Shown here: one piece after another, positions 1 to 8,557 of the stretch | Layout: every line of letters starts with the position of its first letter | How positions within the stretch are numbered: position 1 is the stretch's first letter | Source: CAZOOA01 sp964581355 | GTDB taxonomy: Bacteria; Bacillota; Dethiobacteria; DTU022; UBA8154 | Length of the DNA stretch: 35,462 bases | NCBI GenBank assembly: GCA_964581355.1 | Contig: CAZOOA010000024.1 | Span: 1 to 35,462, forward strand | Direction: 5' to 3' | Notes under the pieces: model-generated | What the model was told of the DNA's origin: nothing | Seen by the model: only the letters and a program-made list of their open reading frames with translations | Database searches by the model: none | Translations under genes and position numbers: made by a program

Positions 1-915
1 CGGCTGCGGGAGTTCAGGCAGTTCGGTGTGGAAAAGTTCGGCGTGGACACGGTGCTGGACGAGGTGGAACCAATCCGGATGGCGGTGGAGGTGTTCCAGG
101 CCCTGGGGTTGGCTATTGACCTGCGGATCAACTCCATCGGCTGCACCTGCAGGCAAGACTACATCAACAGTGTTCGGGTGGAGTTGGAGAAAAACAAAGA
201 CTCTCTGGACCCGGCCGACAGGGAAAAGCTGGACAGCGGGAACATCCTGCGCATTTTCGACAGCAAGGAAGAGGCGACGCTGCAAGTGATCGAGGCCATC
301 CCCAAAATCATCGCTTCCATTTGCGAGCCATGCCGGGAGGACTACCGGAAGTTGAAAGCCTTTCTCCAGGAACTGGGCATTGCCTTTAGCGAAGACCCGG
401 GCATGGTGCGGGGCCTGGATTATTACAGCGGAAACATCTTTGAGATCGATCTGCAGGGCCAGGAACACCTGGGTGCTGTCTGTGGCGGTGGAAAATACCC
501 GCACCTGGTCAAACAGCTGGGCGGGCAGGAGGAAGCAGGTTTCGGTTTTGCCATTGGCCTGGACAGGGTGGCCGAGGTCGTATTGCCCCCTGCAGCAGAA
601 GGCGAACTGTATTTTTTCATCGTGACTGCAGGAACGGGCCTGCCCCTGGAACGACAGGCCTTAAAAGCAGCGCAACAGCTCAACCATCAAGGGTATGTGG
701 AGATCAATGCGGGAAGCGCTAGCTTGAAAAGCAAGCTGCGCAAGGCGGACAAAAAAGGGGCCGATTTTGTGCTGATCATCGGGGAACAGGAACTGCAAAC
801 CGATAGCATCACCGTGAAAAATATGGCCACCCATGCTACCGCTGTCGTGGATTTGCACGGGGAGAATCGCCTGGGCGGGAGCGAAGTATTTCAAAAACAC
901 CGTAAGGGCGATTGA
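1..915 (+). CDS. hisS: Histidyl-tRNA synthetase, 3' part (5' end outside window)
   Basis: Charges tRNA-His with histidine in the cytoplasm. The frame is open from base 1 and reads RLREFRQFGVEKFG, matching the class II motif 2 region, so roughly the first 115 residues lie upstream of the window. Visible family marks are the histidine-binding motif MVRGLDYYSGNIFEI (bases about 403-447), the glycine-rich VCGGGKYPHLVKQLGG, and motif 3 GFGFAIGLDR. The C-terminal ~90 residues fit the anticodon-binding alpha/beta domain. The visible 304 residues are consistent with a normal ~420-aa enzyme. A paralogue such as HisZ is less likely because motif 3 and the anticodon-binding domain are both present. Confidence 0.93.
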   Translation, partial: RLREFRQFGVEKFGVDTVLDEVEPIRMAVEVFQALGLAIDLRINSIGCTCRQDYINSVRVELEKNKDSLDPADREKLDSGNILRIFDSKEEATLQVIEAIPKIIASICEPCREDYRKLKAFLQELGIAFSEDPGMVRGLDYYSGNIFEIDLQGQEHLGAVCGGGKYPHLVKQLGGQEEAGFGFAIGLDRVAEVVLPPAAEGELYFFIVTAGTGLPLERQALKAAQQLNHQGYVEINAGSASLKSKLRKADKKGADFVLIIGEQELQTDSITVKNMATHATAVVDLHGENRLGGSEVFQKHRKGD

Positions 916-998
916 ACGGCCATGCGGCTGTCAACAGTGAAATGATCTTGGCGATAGGCATGTTAAGTGCAAGTCAATTCTGGAAATTCAATGTTGTC

Positions 999-1028
999 TT
1001 AACCTTGAGTGGCACATTATGTTATACT
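999..1028 (+). promoter_or_regulatory. Candidate sigma-A promoter for the GYD gene
   Basis: TTAACC (999-1004) and TATACT (1023-1028) are separated by 18 bases and lie about 43 bases upstream of the GYD-protein start. The -10 is good and the -35 is mediocre. The position after the hisS stop fits an independent transcript. Confidence 0.45.
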
Positions 1029-1070
1029 CAATTCATACTCCCAATATATATAAAGAGAGGAGGATGTTTT

Positions 1071-1355
1071 ATGCCTGTTTATGTCATGCTGACCCGCTTG
1101 ACGGACGACGGATGCGAAACACTGAAGAAAAACCCTGAGCGCGTTAAAGAGGTAAACCAGGAAGTAGAGGAAATGGGTGGTAAGGTTCTGTCCCAATACG
1201 CAATGCTGGGACCGGATGATTTTCTAAATATTGTGGAAGCTGCTGACAGCGAAACCATTTCCAAAATAGCGTTGGAGTTGGCTTCCCGGGGAACCGTTCG
1301 TGTTCAAACATATCCCCTTATCGAGGTGGATGAGTTTATTAAGAAGATAAAATAA
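1071..1355 (+). CDS. GYD-domain protein
   Basis: A 94-aa soluble protein. The start MPVYVMLTRLTDDG, the central GGKVLSQYAMLGPDDFLNIVEA and the end TVRVQTYPLIEVDEF match the small GYD-domain family, a ferredoxin-fold dimer with no established function. The ATG at 1071 is preceded by the strong ribosome site AGAGAGGAGG (1054-1063), which overrules an in-frame start farther upstream. It appears monocistronic, with a promoter candidate upstream and a strong terminator downstream. Fold and family are clear; the role is unknown. Confidence 0.85.
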   Translation: MPVYVMLTRLTDDGCETLKKNPERVKEVNQEVEEMGGKVLSQYAMLGPDDFLNIVEAADSETISKIALELASRGTVRVQTYPLIEVDEFIKKIK

Positions 1356-1401
1356 ATTGTTCTGACTCTGTTTAAAAAATGTGTAAGAAGAGGTGCGATA
1401 T

Positions 1402-1438
1402 CAACCAGGAGCATGCTGCAGCTCCTGGTTGTTTTTTT
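1402..1438 (+). terminator. Rho-independent terminator after GYD gene
   Basis: A perfect 11-bp stem CAACCAGGAGC / GCTCCTGGTTG (1402-1412 and 1421-1431) with an 8-nt loop is followed by seven T. Confidence 0.92.
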
Positions 1439-1611
1439 AGGCTAAACGGAAAGCCAGATGCCAATTGCCTTGATCCCTGTACAGCGCAAGTGCCGCGTTT
1501 TTCACTGGTTGCATGGCAGCAAGACTTTGGTCAACCAAAAGAGGCGTGCGGGCTTTCGGCCTAACCGTCCCGGCTGTAACATGGGACTGGCATCTGCCAT
1601 CCATAAGGGAA

Positions 1612-2712
1612 CTATTTTTTACCAACCAGGGGCCCGTTGAGGTGAACCAGGATGGGATTTTTTTTCATTACCCAGGAATAACCCAACCCGCCTACACAAA
1701 GCCCGAACGCAAAACCGCCCAGGTGGGCCATATAGGCTACCCCATCGGGGACCGTAGCCATGTCTATTACCTGGAATATAGTCCAGAACAAGAAAAATAC
1801 CCAGGGGGCCACTTTCACCTGGTATAAGATGATCATAAACGTAAGCCTTGCCCTTCTGAACCACAACAGATACATGCCAAACAGTGCGGCGATGGAACCG
1901 CTTGCCCCCACCACAGGGATCATGCTGCCGGGCTCAACGGCCCACTGGCAAGCGCCAGCGATGATCCCGCCGATAAGGTACAGGAGCAGGTATCGGCCGT
2001 GACCCAGCACGTCTTCCAGGTTGTTGCCCACCAGGTAAAGGAAGAAAATGTTGCCAAAAAGATGCAGAAAATCAGCATGTTGAAATTGATAGGTGACCAG
2101 GGAAACCAGCCCTTTTCCCTGGCTGAGTTCGGCTGGTATCATTCCTCCGGCCAGGTAGAGGCCCGGTTCGACCAGTACCAGGATAAAAATCAGGATGTTG
2201 GTGGTGATTAATCCCCAGTTTACCCAGGGCCTGATGCGGGGTTTCATATTGAACTCTACCGGCAGCCGGGTCAGCAGTTGAAACAGGAAAGTCCGCCAGT
2301 TGGTGGGCTTGTTTATTTCGGTTAAGGCTGCCCGGACCTTGGGGGCATAATAGGTGGCACATCTTTGACTTTCCTCTACCCAGACACCCCGGCAATCCGG
2401 GCAGCGGGTCAGTTCAATCTGAAACTTTTGAGACAGGTGATGGCGCTGCATTTGACTTTTGCAGTCGGGACAGTGCAGGGTGCTGTCCCTGTCAGGTAGT
2501 GCCTCGCCCCAGGCTGAATGCTGTTCTTCCAGCAGGGCACGCCCGGGCGGCAGATCGCCGTGCAAGTGCTTCCAGGCTGCCTCCATTTCCCCCGCTTCAA
2601 ACCACAAGCCGTGGCAAAGCTCACAGGTATCCAGGACCTGTCCTTGGGCCTGGATGGGAGTTAGATTTTGACCCGGACATTGCGGGCATTTTTTCTGGGT
2701 GCAAAGCTGCAC
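1612..2712 (-). CDS. Rhomboid intramembrane serine protease with N-terminal zinc ribbons
   Basis: A 366-aa membrane protease expected to cut transmembrane helices inside the bilayer. The first ~115 residues hold two zinc-ribbon-like modules: CPQC...CELC, and CPDC...CPDC in the TFIIB-type zf style. The rhomboid core follows, with about six membrane segments. The catalytic serine is in VVGASGSIAALFG, the catalytic histidine is in YMAHLGGFAFG, and HADFLHLFGNIFF matches the conserved helix-2 His/Asn region. The GTG at 2712 is chosen because TTAGGAGG lies 6-8 bases upstream; a TTG start 26 codons earlier would place that ribosome site inside the gene. The substrate is unknown. Zinc-ribbon rhomboids are recurrent in Bacillota. 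Confidence 0.88.
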   Translation of the reverse strand: MQLCTQKKCPQCPGQNLTPIQAQGQVLDTCELCHGLWFEAGEMEAAWKHLHGDLPPGRALLEEQHSAWGEALPDRDSTLHCPDCKSQMQRHHLSQKFQIELTRCPDCRGVWVEESQRCATYYAPKVRAALTEINKPTNWRTFLFQLLTRLPVEFNMKPRIRPWVNWGLITTNILIFILVLVEPGLYLAGGMIPAELSQGKGLVSLVTYQFQHADFLHLFGNIFFLYLVGNNLEDVLGHGRYLLLYLIGGIIAGACQWAVEPGSMIPVVGASGSIAALFGMYLLWFRRARLTFMIILYQVKVAPWVFFLFWTIFQVIDMATVPDGVAYMAHLGGFAFGLCVGGLGYSWVMKKNPILVHLNGPLVGKK

Positions 2713-3199
2713 TGCTTTCCTCCTAACCAGGGCCAACCAGAGCCATAAAGGATTTGCGACCGGGAGAAAGGTTTTACCAAAAAAGCGCAAGACACTGCTG
2801 GTGAGAGCCTAACCTGGTCCAGCCAGAGACGTTAAGGGCCTTAAAACGTTTTGCCGCTTATGCGCCAGGCTTTACTTTCAAGAGTTCATCGTTTCCAATC
2901 ATTCTGGCTGTAAGCCGAATAATATTTTAAAACGCATCAAAGTTGTGAAAAGCGAGTTTATTATATCATAGATCCTTTTTGACGGCTGTTGTTTTTTTGA
3001 AACCCGGCGGGAATCCTCGGGGCCTGTTGACCCCGAGAGAATGTCATTTATAAACTTGATGAAGCCGAACCTGCCAAACCTTAATGCTCACTTTACCCCG
3101 GGGAGCGGGCAGGTTGTGCCTGTTGGATCTAACTTGCGGAAGCTGACCGCTAGTGGGGCGCGTCAAATCGATATTATTCGTGGCTATTCGGCCCCAATA
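2713..3199. other. Divergent intergenic region with two inverted repeats
   Basis: No gene is seen between the rhomboid and amidase starts. The region contains an interrupted palindrome around TTAAGG-G-CCTTAA (about 2829-2849), which could be an operator for the rhomboid gene. It also has a perfect 7-bp hairpin CTCGGGG / CCCCGAG with an 8-nt loop (3016-3037) but no T tract on either strand, so this is not a classical terminator. An open frame from 3041 continues into the amidase, but it precedes the amidase promoter and is not favoured as coding. Confidence 0.4.
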
Positions 3200-3208
3200 T
3201 GGTATAAT
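3200..3208 (+). promoter_or_regulatory. Extended -10 promoter for the amidase
   Basis: TGGTATAAT is a perfect extended -10 (TGnTATAAT) about 60 bases upstream of the amidase ATG. No convincing -35 is present, which is tolerated with extended -10 elements. It supports the downstream ATG over earlier in-frame starts. Confidence 0.6.
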
Positions 3209-3268
3209 AATGGAAAAGAAAGTGAAAATTTGGTCATTGCAAAATTAAAAAACAAAGAAGGTGCGAAA

Positions 3269-4261
3269 ATGAGCAGGCAAATAATTAACCCCAACCTGTC
3301 CTTCCGGCATACAAACTTTAACAGAAATACTCCTGACAATGTTATCGTCCATCATGCCCTGGCCAGGAACTGTACAGTGTGGGATGTTCACAGGTGGCAC
3401 CTGGATAACGGTTGGGCCGGTATCGGGTATCATTTTTTTGTGGACAAGGCAGGAGAGATTTACAGCGGAAGAAAAATTGAGTGGAGCGGTGCCCACTGCC
3501 CCGGAGGTGGCATGAACCGGCGTTCTATCGGCATCTGCCTGGAGGGGTGCTATCAAAAGTATTTAAACCAGACGGACCGGGTTTTGCCCCAGGCCCAGTT
3601 TAGCGCCCTGGTCGCATTTGTTCAGGAATTAATGGCAGCTCATGGAATTCCTCTCTCCGGTATCTATCCCCACAGCCAGTTCAGCAACAAGTTGTGCCCG
3701 GGCAATTATTTCCCTTGGGCCGGTTTTATCTCCGCCGTGGAAAAAACCGGGGAAGGCAGGGAAGCAATGGCAGATCGCCAGGGCGGTTCCGTCGCCGGCC
3801 CCGGCCCTGACCATGCCCCCAGTAACGGTTCCACAGCAACTTCTCCAGCAGCGATAATCCAACTGCCCACGGACATACTGCGCAGGGGCGGCAGGGGCAG
3901 TGCAGTAAAATTGCTCCAGGAAGCGTTAAATGATCTGGGACATGAAGCCGGGGCGGTAGACGGCATTTTTGGTCCCCAAACGGAACGGGCCCTGCGGGAT
4001 TTCCAGGAAAGGGCGGGGATTACAGTAGATGGTATTGCCGGTCCCCAGACCTACGGGGCCATGCGGAAAGCCATTGAGGCCATGATGGCAGGAAAGGCAC
4101 AGAACAGAGCAACGGATGTGTTTCGGGTCCGGGTGGACGGTACCCAGGTTATTGCCCTGACGGGATACGAAAACGCCAGATCTTATGCTGTCCAAAACTA
4201 TCCGGGGAAACGTGTCTCCCTGGAGAATACCAGAACAAAAGAGGTATATACCCTGAACTGA
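3269..4261 (+). CDS. N-acetylmuramoyl-L-alanine amidase (Amidase_2/PGRP) with peptidoglycan-binding domain
   Basis: A 330-aa enzyme predicted to cut the lactyl-Ala bond of peptidoglycan. Residues ~15-150 form the zinc amidase domain: VIVHHALARNCTVWDVHRWH, then GIGYHFFVDKAGEIYSGR, and the closing zinc-ligand motif HSQFSNKLCPG. After a Pro/Gly/Ser linker comes a PG_binding_1 repeat with AVDGIFGPQTERALRDFQ and DGIAGPQTYGAM. The C-terminal ~45 residues (FRVRVDGTQVIALTGYENAR) look SPOR-like. The ATG at 3269 has an AAGGTG ribosome site and a promoter just upstream. No signal peptide is visible, so export could depend on lysis, sporulation or a non-classical route. A phage-endolysin origin is an alternative. 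Confidence 0.87.
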   Translation: MSRQIINPNLSFRHTNFNRNTPDNVIVHHALARNCTVWDVHRWHLDNGWAGIGYHFFVDKAGEIYSGRKIEWSGAHCPGGGMNRRSIGICLEGCYQKYLNQTDRVLPQAQFSALVAFVQELMAAHGIPLSGIYPHSQFSNKLCPGNYFPWAGFISAVEKTGEGREAMADRQGGSVAGPGPDHAPSNGSTATSPAAIIQLPTDILRRGGRGSAVKLLQEALNDLGHEAGAVDGIFGPQTERALRDFQERAGITVDGIAGPQTYGAMRKAIEAMMAGKAQNRATDVFRVRVDGTQVIALTGYENARSYAVQNYPGKRVSLENTRTKEVYTLN

Positions 4262-4289
4262 CCGCCAGACAACCAGTCTTTTTCGATAG

Positions 4290-4325
4290 ACCGCCTTGCA
4301 GGAAGCCGAACAGGGCGGTTTTTCT
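4290..4325 (+). terminator. Terminator after the amidase
   Basis: ACCGCCTTG pairs with CAGGGCGGT (one G-T pair) across a 12-nt loop and is followed by TTTTTC. Confidence 0.8.
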
Positions 4326-4365
4326 TGAGAAAAGATGATAGGGGCTTTTTCAGCCGCTAAGGGAC

Positions 4366-4397
4366 TCCATCCATCCATCCATCCATCCATCCATCCC
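4366..4397. repeat. Tetranucleotide microsatellite (TCCA)7
   Basis: Seven uninterrupted TCCA units followed by a degenerate eighth (TCCC), lying between the amidase terminator and the MATE gene. It is outside any supported gene. Confidence 0.95.
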
Positions 4398-4733
4398 TGA
4401 CCCGGACAAGTCAGAATCATGAATTTGCTGCACATAATTTAGCTGTTTCCACCATTTACGCTCATGTTTTTCTGTTCAACTGTGCCGAATGATAATACTC
4501 TACCCCGGAAAAAAATTTTGTTGTATTGTGTGTTAAAGATAAATATTTTCATCTTTATGCTGGTGAAGCAAAACTCATGAATGTCTTGGAAAAAATGCGC
4601 TGGGCTTTACGATTCATATTTTGCCGCTTTTCATTCAAAATGTTGACTTTTTTCCCTCCAGGATTTGTTGTATAATATCTTGGTTAGATTATTTGTGAAG
4701 GGGATTTGCCTTCATTATCTCTGCTTGGCTTCG

Positions 4734-4892
4734 ATGAAGCTGGAGCAGAAAGACGAAGGCATTGACACCATTATGCACAGTGCCGGAAAGGTGTTCAATG
4801 AGTCCCTGGGCTGGTCCCTGGGAAATGACAAAGCAGTTCATAAGCCTTTGGATGAGCTTAAAGCAGATGATGGGTTTAAAATAGGAGAATAG
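4734..4892 (+). CDS. Possible small protein upstream of MATE exporter
   Basis: A 52-aa frame, MKLEQKDEGIDTIMHSAG..., ends in the first units of the repeated ribosome site in front of the MATE gene. It is charged and has no membrane segment. There is no clear ribosome site at the ATG, and I recognise no family. A promoter-like TATAAT occurs at 4671-4676 without a well-spaced -35. The close abutment to the next gene is the only argument that it is real. The rest of 4398-4733 is AT-rich with nothing else supported. Confidence 0.3.
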   Translation: MKLEQKDEGIDTIMHSAGKVFNESLGWSLGNDKAVHKPLDELKADDGFKIGE

Positions 4893-4903
4893 GAGAATAG
4901 GAG
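4881..4903 (+). repeat. Triplicated ribosome-binding site
   Basis: ATAGGAGA is repeated exactly twice (4881-4888, 4889-4896) and followed by a third copy ATAGGAG (4897-4903). Each unit contains AGGAG; the last lies 8 bases before the MATE ATG. Confidence 0.9.
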
Positions 4904-4911
4904 CGTGTTTG

Positions 4912-6315
4912 ATGCCATCCCGGGAAGATAGAGGAACCCCGAAGGGTAATCCTTCGCAGATGGGAAACGAAAAAATATCCACTCTGTTGTTTCGCTTTTC
5001 TTTTCCTGCTACGGTAGGCATGCTGGTCATGGCCACCTACAACATCGTGGATACCATTTTCGTGGGCCGGTTGGGCAGCGAAGCCATCGCCGCCCTTTCT
5101 GTCGCTTTTCCCATCCAGATGCTTTTGGGGGCGGTGGGTATCGGCACCGGTGTGGGTGCCGCCTCTCTGATTTCCCGCTCTCTCGGCGCTGACAACCAGG
5201 ATGAGGCGGAAAATGCCGCCGGACAGGTGATCGCCCTGGCGCTGATCTTCGGCCTGGTTACGGCCCTGGCGGGTTTCTTTTTCCTGCGCCCTGTGCTGCT
5301 CTTTTTAGGGACCACACCGGATATCCTGGGATTGACGGAAGAATACATGATAGTTATTACCAGCGGTTCGGTGATGTTTTATTTGATTATGATCATGAAC
5401 AATATGGTCCGGGCCGAAGGCAGCCCGTTGCTTTCCATGAAAATCATGATCCTATCGGCCCTGGTTAACATCGGGATGGACCCCATTTTCATCTTTCTGT
5501 TGGGGATGGGGGTGCAGGGTGCGGCCGTGGCCACGGTTTTGTCCAAAGTTCTGGGTGTCGGGATCATGCTGTATCATTTCTTTTGGGGCCAAAGTGTCCT
5601 CAAGCTGCGGGTTTCCAGTTTGAGGCTCCGCTGGGAGACGATCAAAAATGTTTATGTCACCGGCTTTCCGGCCATGCTCCTGAACATATCCACGAATATT
5701 TCCCTGATTATCGCCAACAATATCCTGGCTGCTTACGGGCATGTCCCCATCGCGGTCATGGGGCTAATTTTTCGTCTGAAGTTGTTTGCCATCATGCCCA
5801 TTTTTGGGATTTCCCAGGGGCTTTTACCCATCATCGGGTTCAACTACGGGGCAGAGCAGCCTGGACGGATCCGGGAAGCCCTGCTGAAAGGGGCTGCGAT
5901 CAGCAGCCTGTTCATTACCTTGGCGGGTGTTGCCTTTTTTGCCTGGCCCACCTTTTTCCTGGGCCTGTTCAGCTCGGAACCCAAACTACTGGTCTTGGGA
6001 GAACAGGCCCTGCGGATCATGGTCTTGATGTTCCCCCTGATCGGGATCCAGATCGTTTCCATCGTTTTTTTCCAGGCTATCGGCAAAGGGACGCCGTCAC
6101 TGCTTCTGTCTCTTTTGCGGGAAATGCTGCTTTTTATCCCCTTGATGCTGGCCATGTCCAATCTTTTTGGCCTGGTGGGAGTCTGGTCGGCCCGCCCGGT
6201 CAGCGATCTGGTTGCCTTCCTGCTTACCTTTATCCTCATCTCCCGCGAATTGAAGCGCCAGGGGATCCCCCTGTGGGGTTCCAGGCGACCGCAAAAACTG
6301 GAAAACCCGGAATAA
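4912..6315 (+). CDS. MATE-family multidrug/metabolite exporter
   Basis: A 467-aa integral membrane antiporter expected to export organic cations or metabolites using a Na+ or H+ gradient. It has about twelve hydrophobic segments arranged as two related halves of six. Family marks are FPATVGMLVMATYNIVDTIF (first helix), the GSEAIAALSVAFP loop, RAEGSPLLSMK between helices, and the second-half counterpart GISQGLLPIIGFNYGA. The length is normal. An ATG at 4912 is preferred, 8 bases after AGGAG; a TTG one codon earlier is possible. It reads in the same direction as the hydrolase and ATP-grasp genes that follow, but the hydrolase has its own promoter. The substrate is unknown. Confidence 0.9.
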   Translation: MPSREDRGTPKGNPSQMGNEKISTLLFRFSFPATVGMLVMATYNIVDTIFVGRLGSEAIAALSVAFPIQMLLGAVGIGTGVGAASLISRSLGADNQDEAENAAGQVIALALIFGLVTALAGFFFLRPVLLFLGTTPDILGLTEEYMIVITSGSVMFYLIMIMNNMVRAEGSPLLSMKIMILSALVNIGMDPIFIFLLGMGVQGAAVATVLSKVLGVGIMLYHFFWGQSVLKLRVSSLRLRWETIKNVYVTGFPAMLLNISTNISLIIANNILAAYGHVPIAVMGLIFRLKLFAIMPIFGISQGLLPIIGFNYGAEQPGRIREALLKGAAISSLFITLAGVAFFAWPTFFLGLFSSEPKLLVLGEQALRIMVLMFPLIGIQIVSIVFFQAIGKGTPSLLLSLLREMLLFIPLMLAMSNLFGLVGVWSARPVSDLVAFLLTFILISRELKRQGIPLWGSRRPQKLENPE

Positions 6316-6463
6316 GACATGCAGGAAGCACAAGCTTCACATCCCAGTTTCAACATCCCGGCTTTCCACCGGACACCATACATCCGGTGAATGATAATGG
6401 CCACACGTTATTGTATGGTGAGATTTACTCCTGCCTTGTGTTCGGATCACGTAATTTCTTTCA

Positions 6464-6492
6464 TTGACACTATCCCTGCAATGTGGTACAAT
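6464..6492 (+). promoter_or_regulatory. Near-consensus sigma-A promoter for the CocE hydrolase
   Basis: TTGACA (6464-6469), a 17-base spacer, then TACAAT (6487-6492). The expected transcript start, near 6499, leaves a leader of about 30 bases before the hydrolase ATG. Confidence 0.85.
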
Positions 6493-6528
6493 CTTTTAGA
6501 AATTTCAAATATATGGAAGTGGTTGGAA

Positions 6529-8517
6529 ATGAAAATACTGGAACATGTTTTAATTCCCCTGTCCGATGGATGCCATTTGGCGGCCAAGATCTGGATCCCT
6601 GAGGAGGCAGAAAAGCGCCCGGTCCCGGCGATTCTGGAGTATATCCCGTACCGCAAAAGGGATTTCAAGGCGGTGCGCGATGCCCAGACTTACAGCTACT
6701 ATGCCCGGCAGGGCTATGCCGGTGTCCGGGTGGACCTGCGTGGCAGCGGGGACTCAGAAGGGGTTTTGCGGGATGAATACCTGCAGCAGGAGCTGGATGA
6801 CGGCCTGGAAGTCCTGTGCTGGATCGCTGCCCAACCATGGTGTGACGGGAACATCGGCATGATCGGCATTTCCTGGGGCGGGTTTAATGGCCTGCAGATC
6901 GCTGCCCTGCAGCCCCCGGAACTCAAGGCGGTGGTTTCTGTGGCCTCTTCCGACAACCGCTACTCGGACGATGTCCACTACATGGGCGGCTCCCTGCTTA
7001 CGGACAACCTTTCCTGGGCCTCGACCATGTTCGCTTACAATTCCTGCCCGCCCGATCCCCGGCTGGTTGGAGAAAAATGGCGGGACATGTGGTTGGAGCG
7101 CCTGGAAGGCAGCGGCTTGTGGCTGGAGAAATGGCTGCAGCACCAGCGCTTTGATGGCTACTGGAAGCACGGCTCCGTCTGCCTGGATTACAGCGCCATC
7201 AAGTGCCCCGTCTATGCCGTGGGAGGCTGGGCGGACGGGTATTCCAACACGGTCTTTCGCCTGGTGGAAAACCTGCAGGTGCCGGTAAAAGGCCTCATCG
7301 GCGCCTGGGGGCACAAGTACCCCCACCACGGGGAACTGGGCGATAGCATTGATTTTCTGCAGGAAACCGTCCGCTGGTGGGATCGCTGGCTGAAAGGGAT
7401 GGAAAACGGGATTGAAGAAGAGCCCAAGCTGCGTGTCTGGATGCAGCATTCCGTTTCCCCTTTGCTGACCAAGCGGCCGGGTCGCTGGATCGCTGAGCAG
7501 ACTTATCCCTCCTCCAACGTGAGCACAAAGCGCTATTACCTGAAACCGGGGCTGATCGACGTGGACAACCAGGTCCCGGATTTTATGCCGGAGTTGACCA
7601 TCCAGAGCCCTTTAAGCGTCGGGCTCTTTGCAGGGAAATGGTGTTCTTATGCAGCCGATACCGATCTGCCCAGCGATCAGCGTGAGGAAGACGGCGGCGC
7701 CCTGGTCTTCGACACGCCGCCCCTGGAAGAGGATGTGGAGATCCTGGGGGCGCCGGAACTGCAGATCCGGCTGAGCAGCAACAAACCCGTTGCCATGCTG
7801 GCGGCCCGTTTGTGCGATGTAGCCCCTGACGGACGTTCCACCCGGGTGACCTATGGCGTGTTAAACCTGACTCGCCGCGATAGCGACGAATACCCGGAAG
7901 AGCTGGAACCGGGGAAAATATATACCATTAAAATTCCGCTAAATTATATTGCCCAGTCTTTCCCCCGGGGGCACCAGATACGCCTGGCCCTGTCCACATC
8001 CTACTGGCCCCTGGCCTGGCCCTCCCCGGAGCCGGTGCGCCTGAGCATTTACCCGGCCAAGTCCGAGGTTTTTTTACCTGTCCGGACAAGCAGTCCTGCA
8101 AGTGAACACCTGCCCGACCAGGGGGTTCCTGATTATCCAGAGCCCCTGGAGTCCAAAATCTTAAAGCCGGCCCACAAGGAATGGGAAGTGATCCATAACC
8201 TGCGGACCAATAAAGTGACGCTGCACGTGGTCAACAATGATGCCCGGGTGGAATATCCCGGGATCAACTGGATTACCGAAAAAAACGTGGAAGAAAAATT
8301 CAGCTACCGAAACAACAATTACAGCACCCTGCGGGCGGAAGTGGTCAGCGAGCGGCGTTTTGAACGGGATGACTGGTCCATCTATACCCGCACCCGGACC
8401 ATTTTAACTTCCACCATCACGCATTTTGTCATCCGGGCCACCCTGGACGCTTTTGAAGGGGATGCCCGGGTCTTCAGCAAAACCTGGGATGAGCGGATCA
8501 AGCGGGATTTGCTTTAG
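6529..8517 (+). CDS. CocE/NonD-family (X-Pro dipeptidyl-peptidase S15-like) hydrolase
   Basis: A 662-aa alpha/beta hydrolase of the cocaine-esterase / glutaryl-7-ACA acylase type, which cleaves esters or amides. Ser115 sits in GISWGGFNG, Asp236 in GGWADGY and His262 in GAWGHKYPHH, giving a full triad. An N-terminal strand motif YRKRDF and VRVDLRGSGDSEG match the family. The C-terminal part (after ~residue 400) is the jelly-roll domain, with DTPPLEEDVEILGAPELQIRL-like signature segments. The ATG at 6529 is chosen because a near-consensus promoter lies between it and the earlier in-frame start; the ribosome site is weak. No signal peptide, so cytoplasmic. It is followed after 40 bases by an ATP-grasp gene, suggesting a shared pathway. 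Confidence 0.88.
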   Translation: MKILEHVLIPLSDGCHLAAKIWIPEEAEKRPVPAILEYIPYRKRDFKAVRDAQTYSYYARQGYAGVRVDLRGSGDSEGVLRDEYLQQELDDGLEVLCWIAAQPWCDGNIGMIGISWGGFNGLQIAALQPPELKAVVSVASSDNRYSDDVHYMGGSLLTDNLSWASTMFAYNSCPPDPRLVGEKWRDMWLERLEGSGLWLEKWLQHQRFDGYWKHGSVCLDYSAIKCPVYAVGGWADGYSNTVFRLVENLQVPVKGLIGAWGHKYPHHGELGDSIDFLQETVRWWDRWLKGMENGIEEEPKLRVWMQHSVSPLLTKRPGRWIAEQTYPSSNVSTKRYYLKPGLIDVDNQVPDFMPELTIQSPLSVGLFAGKWCSYAADTDLPSDQREEDGGALVFDTPPLEEDVEILGAPELQIRLSSNKPVAMLAARLCDVAPDGRSTRVTYGVLNLTRRDSDEYPEELEPGKIYTIKIPLNYIAQSFPRGHQIRLALSTSYWPLAWPSPEPVRLSIYPAKSEVFLPVRTSSPASEHLPDQGVPDYPEPLESKILKPAHKEWEVIHNLRTNKVTLHVVNNDARVEYPGINWITEKNVEEKFSYRNNNYSTLRAEVVSERRFERDDWSIYTRTRTILTSTITHFVIRATLDAFEGDARVFSKTWDERIKRDLL

Positions 8518-8557
8518 CGGTGAAAAATATTTTAGGTTGAGGTGAACAAACAAAAAG

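Noticed and set aside
3041..3268. N-terminal extension of the amidase frame
   Set aside because: An extended -10 promoter and a ribosome site lie just before ATG 3269, and the extension has no family resemblance or signal peptide.
5583..6467. Long frame overlapping the MATE gene on the same strand
   Set aside because: It is a composition-driven shadow, with no start signals and Pro/Gly/His-rich nonsense content.
6391..6528. Earlier start for the CocE hydrolase
   Set aside because: The near-consensus promoter at 6464-6492 lies inside the extension, and the family alignment begins at MKILEHV.
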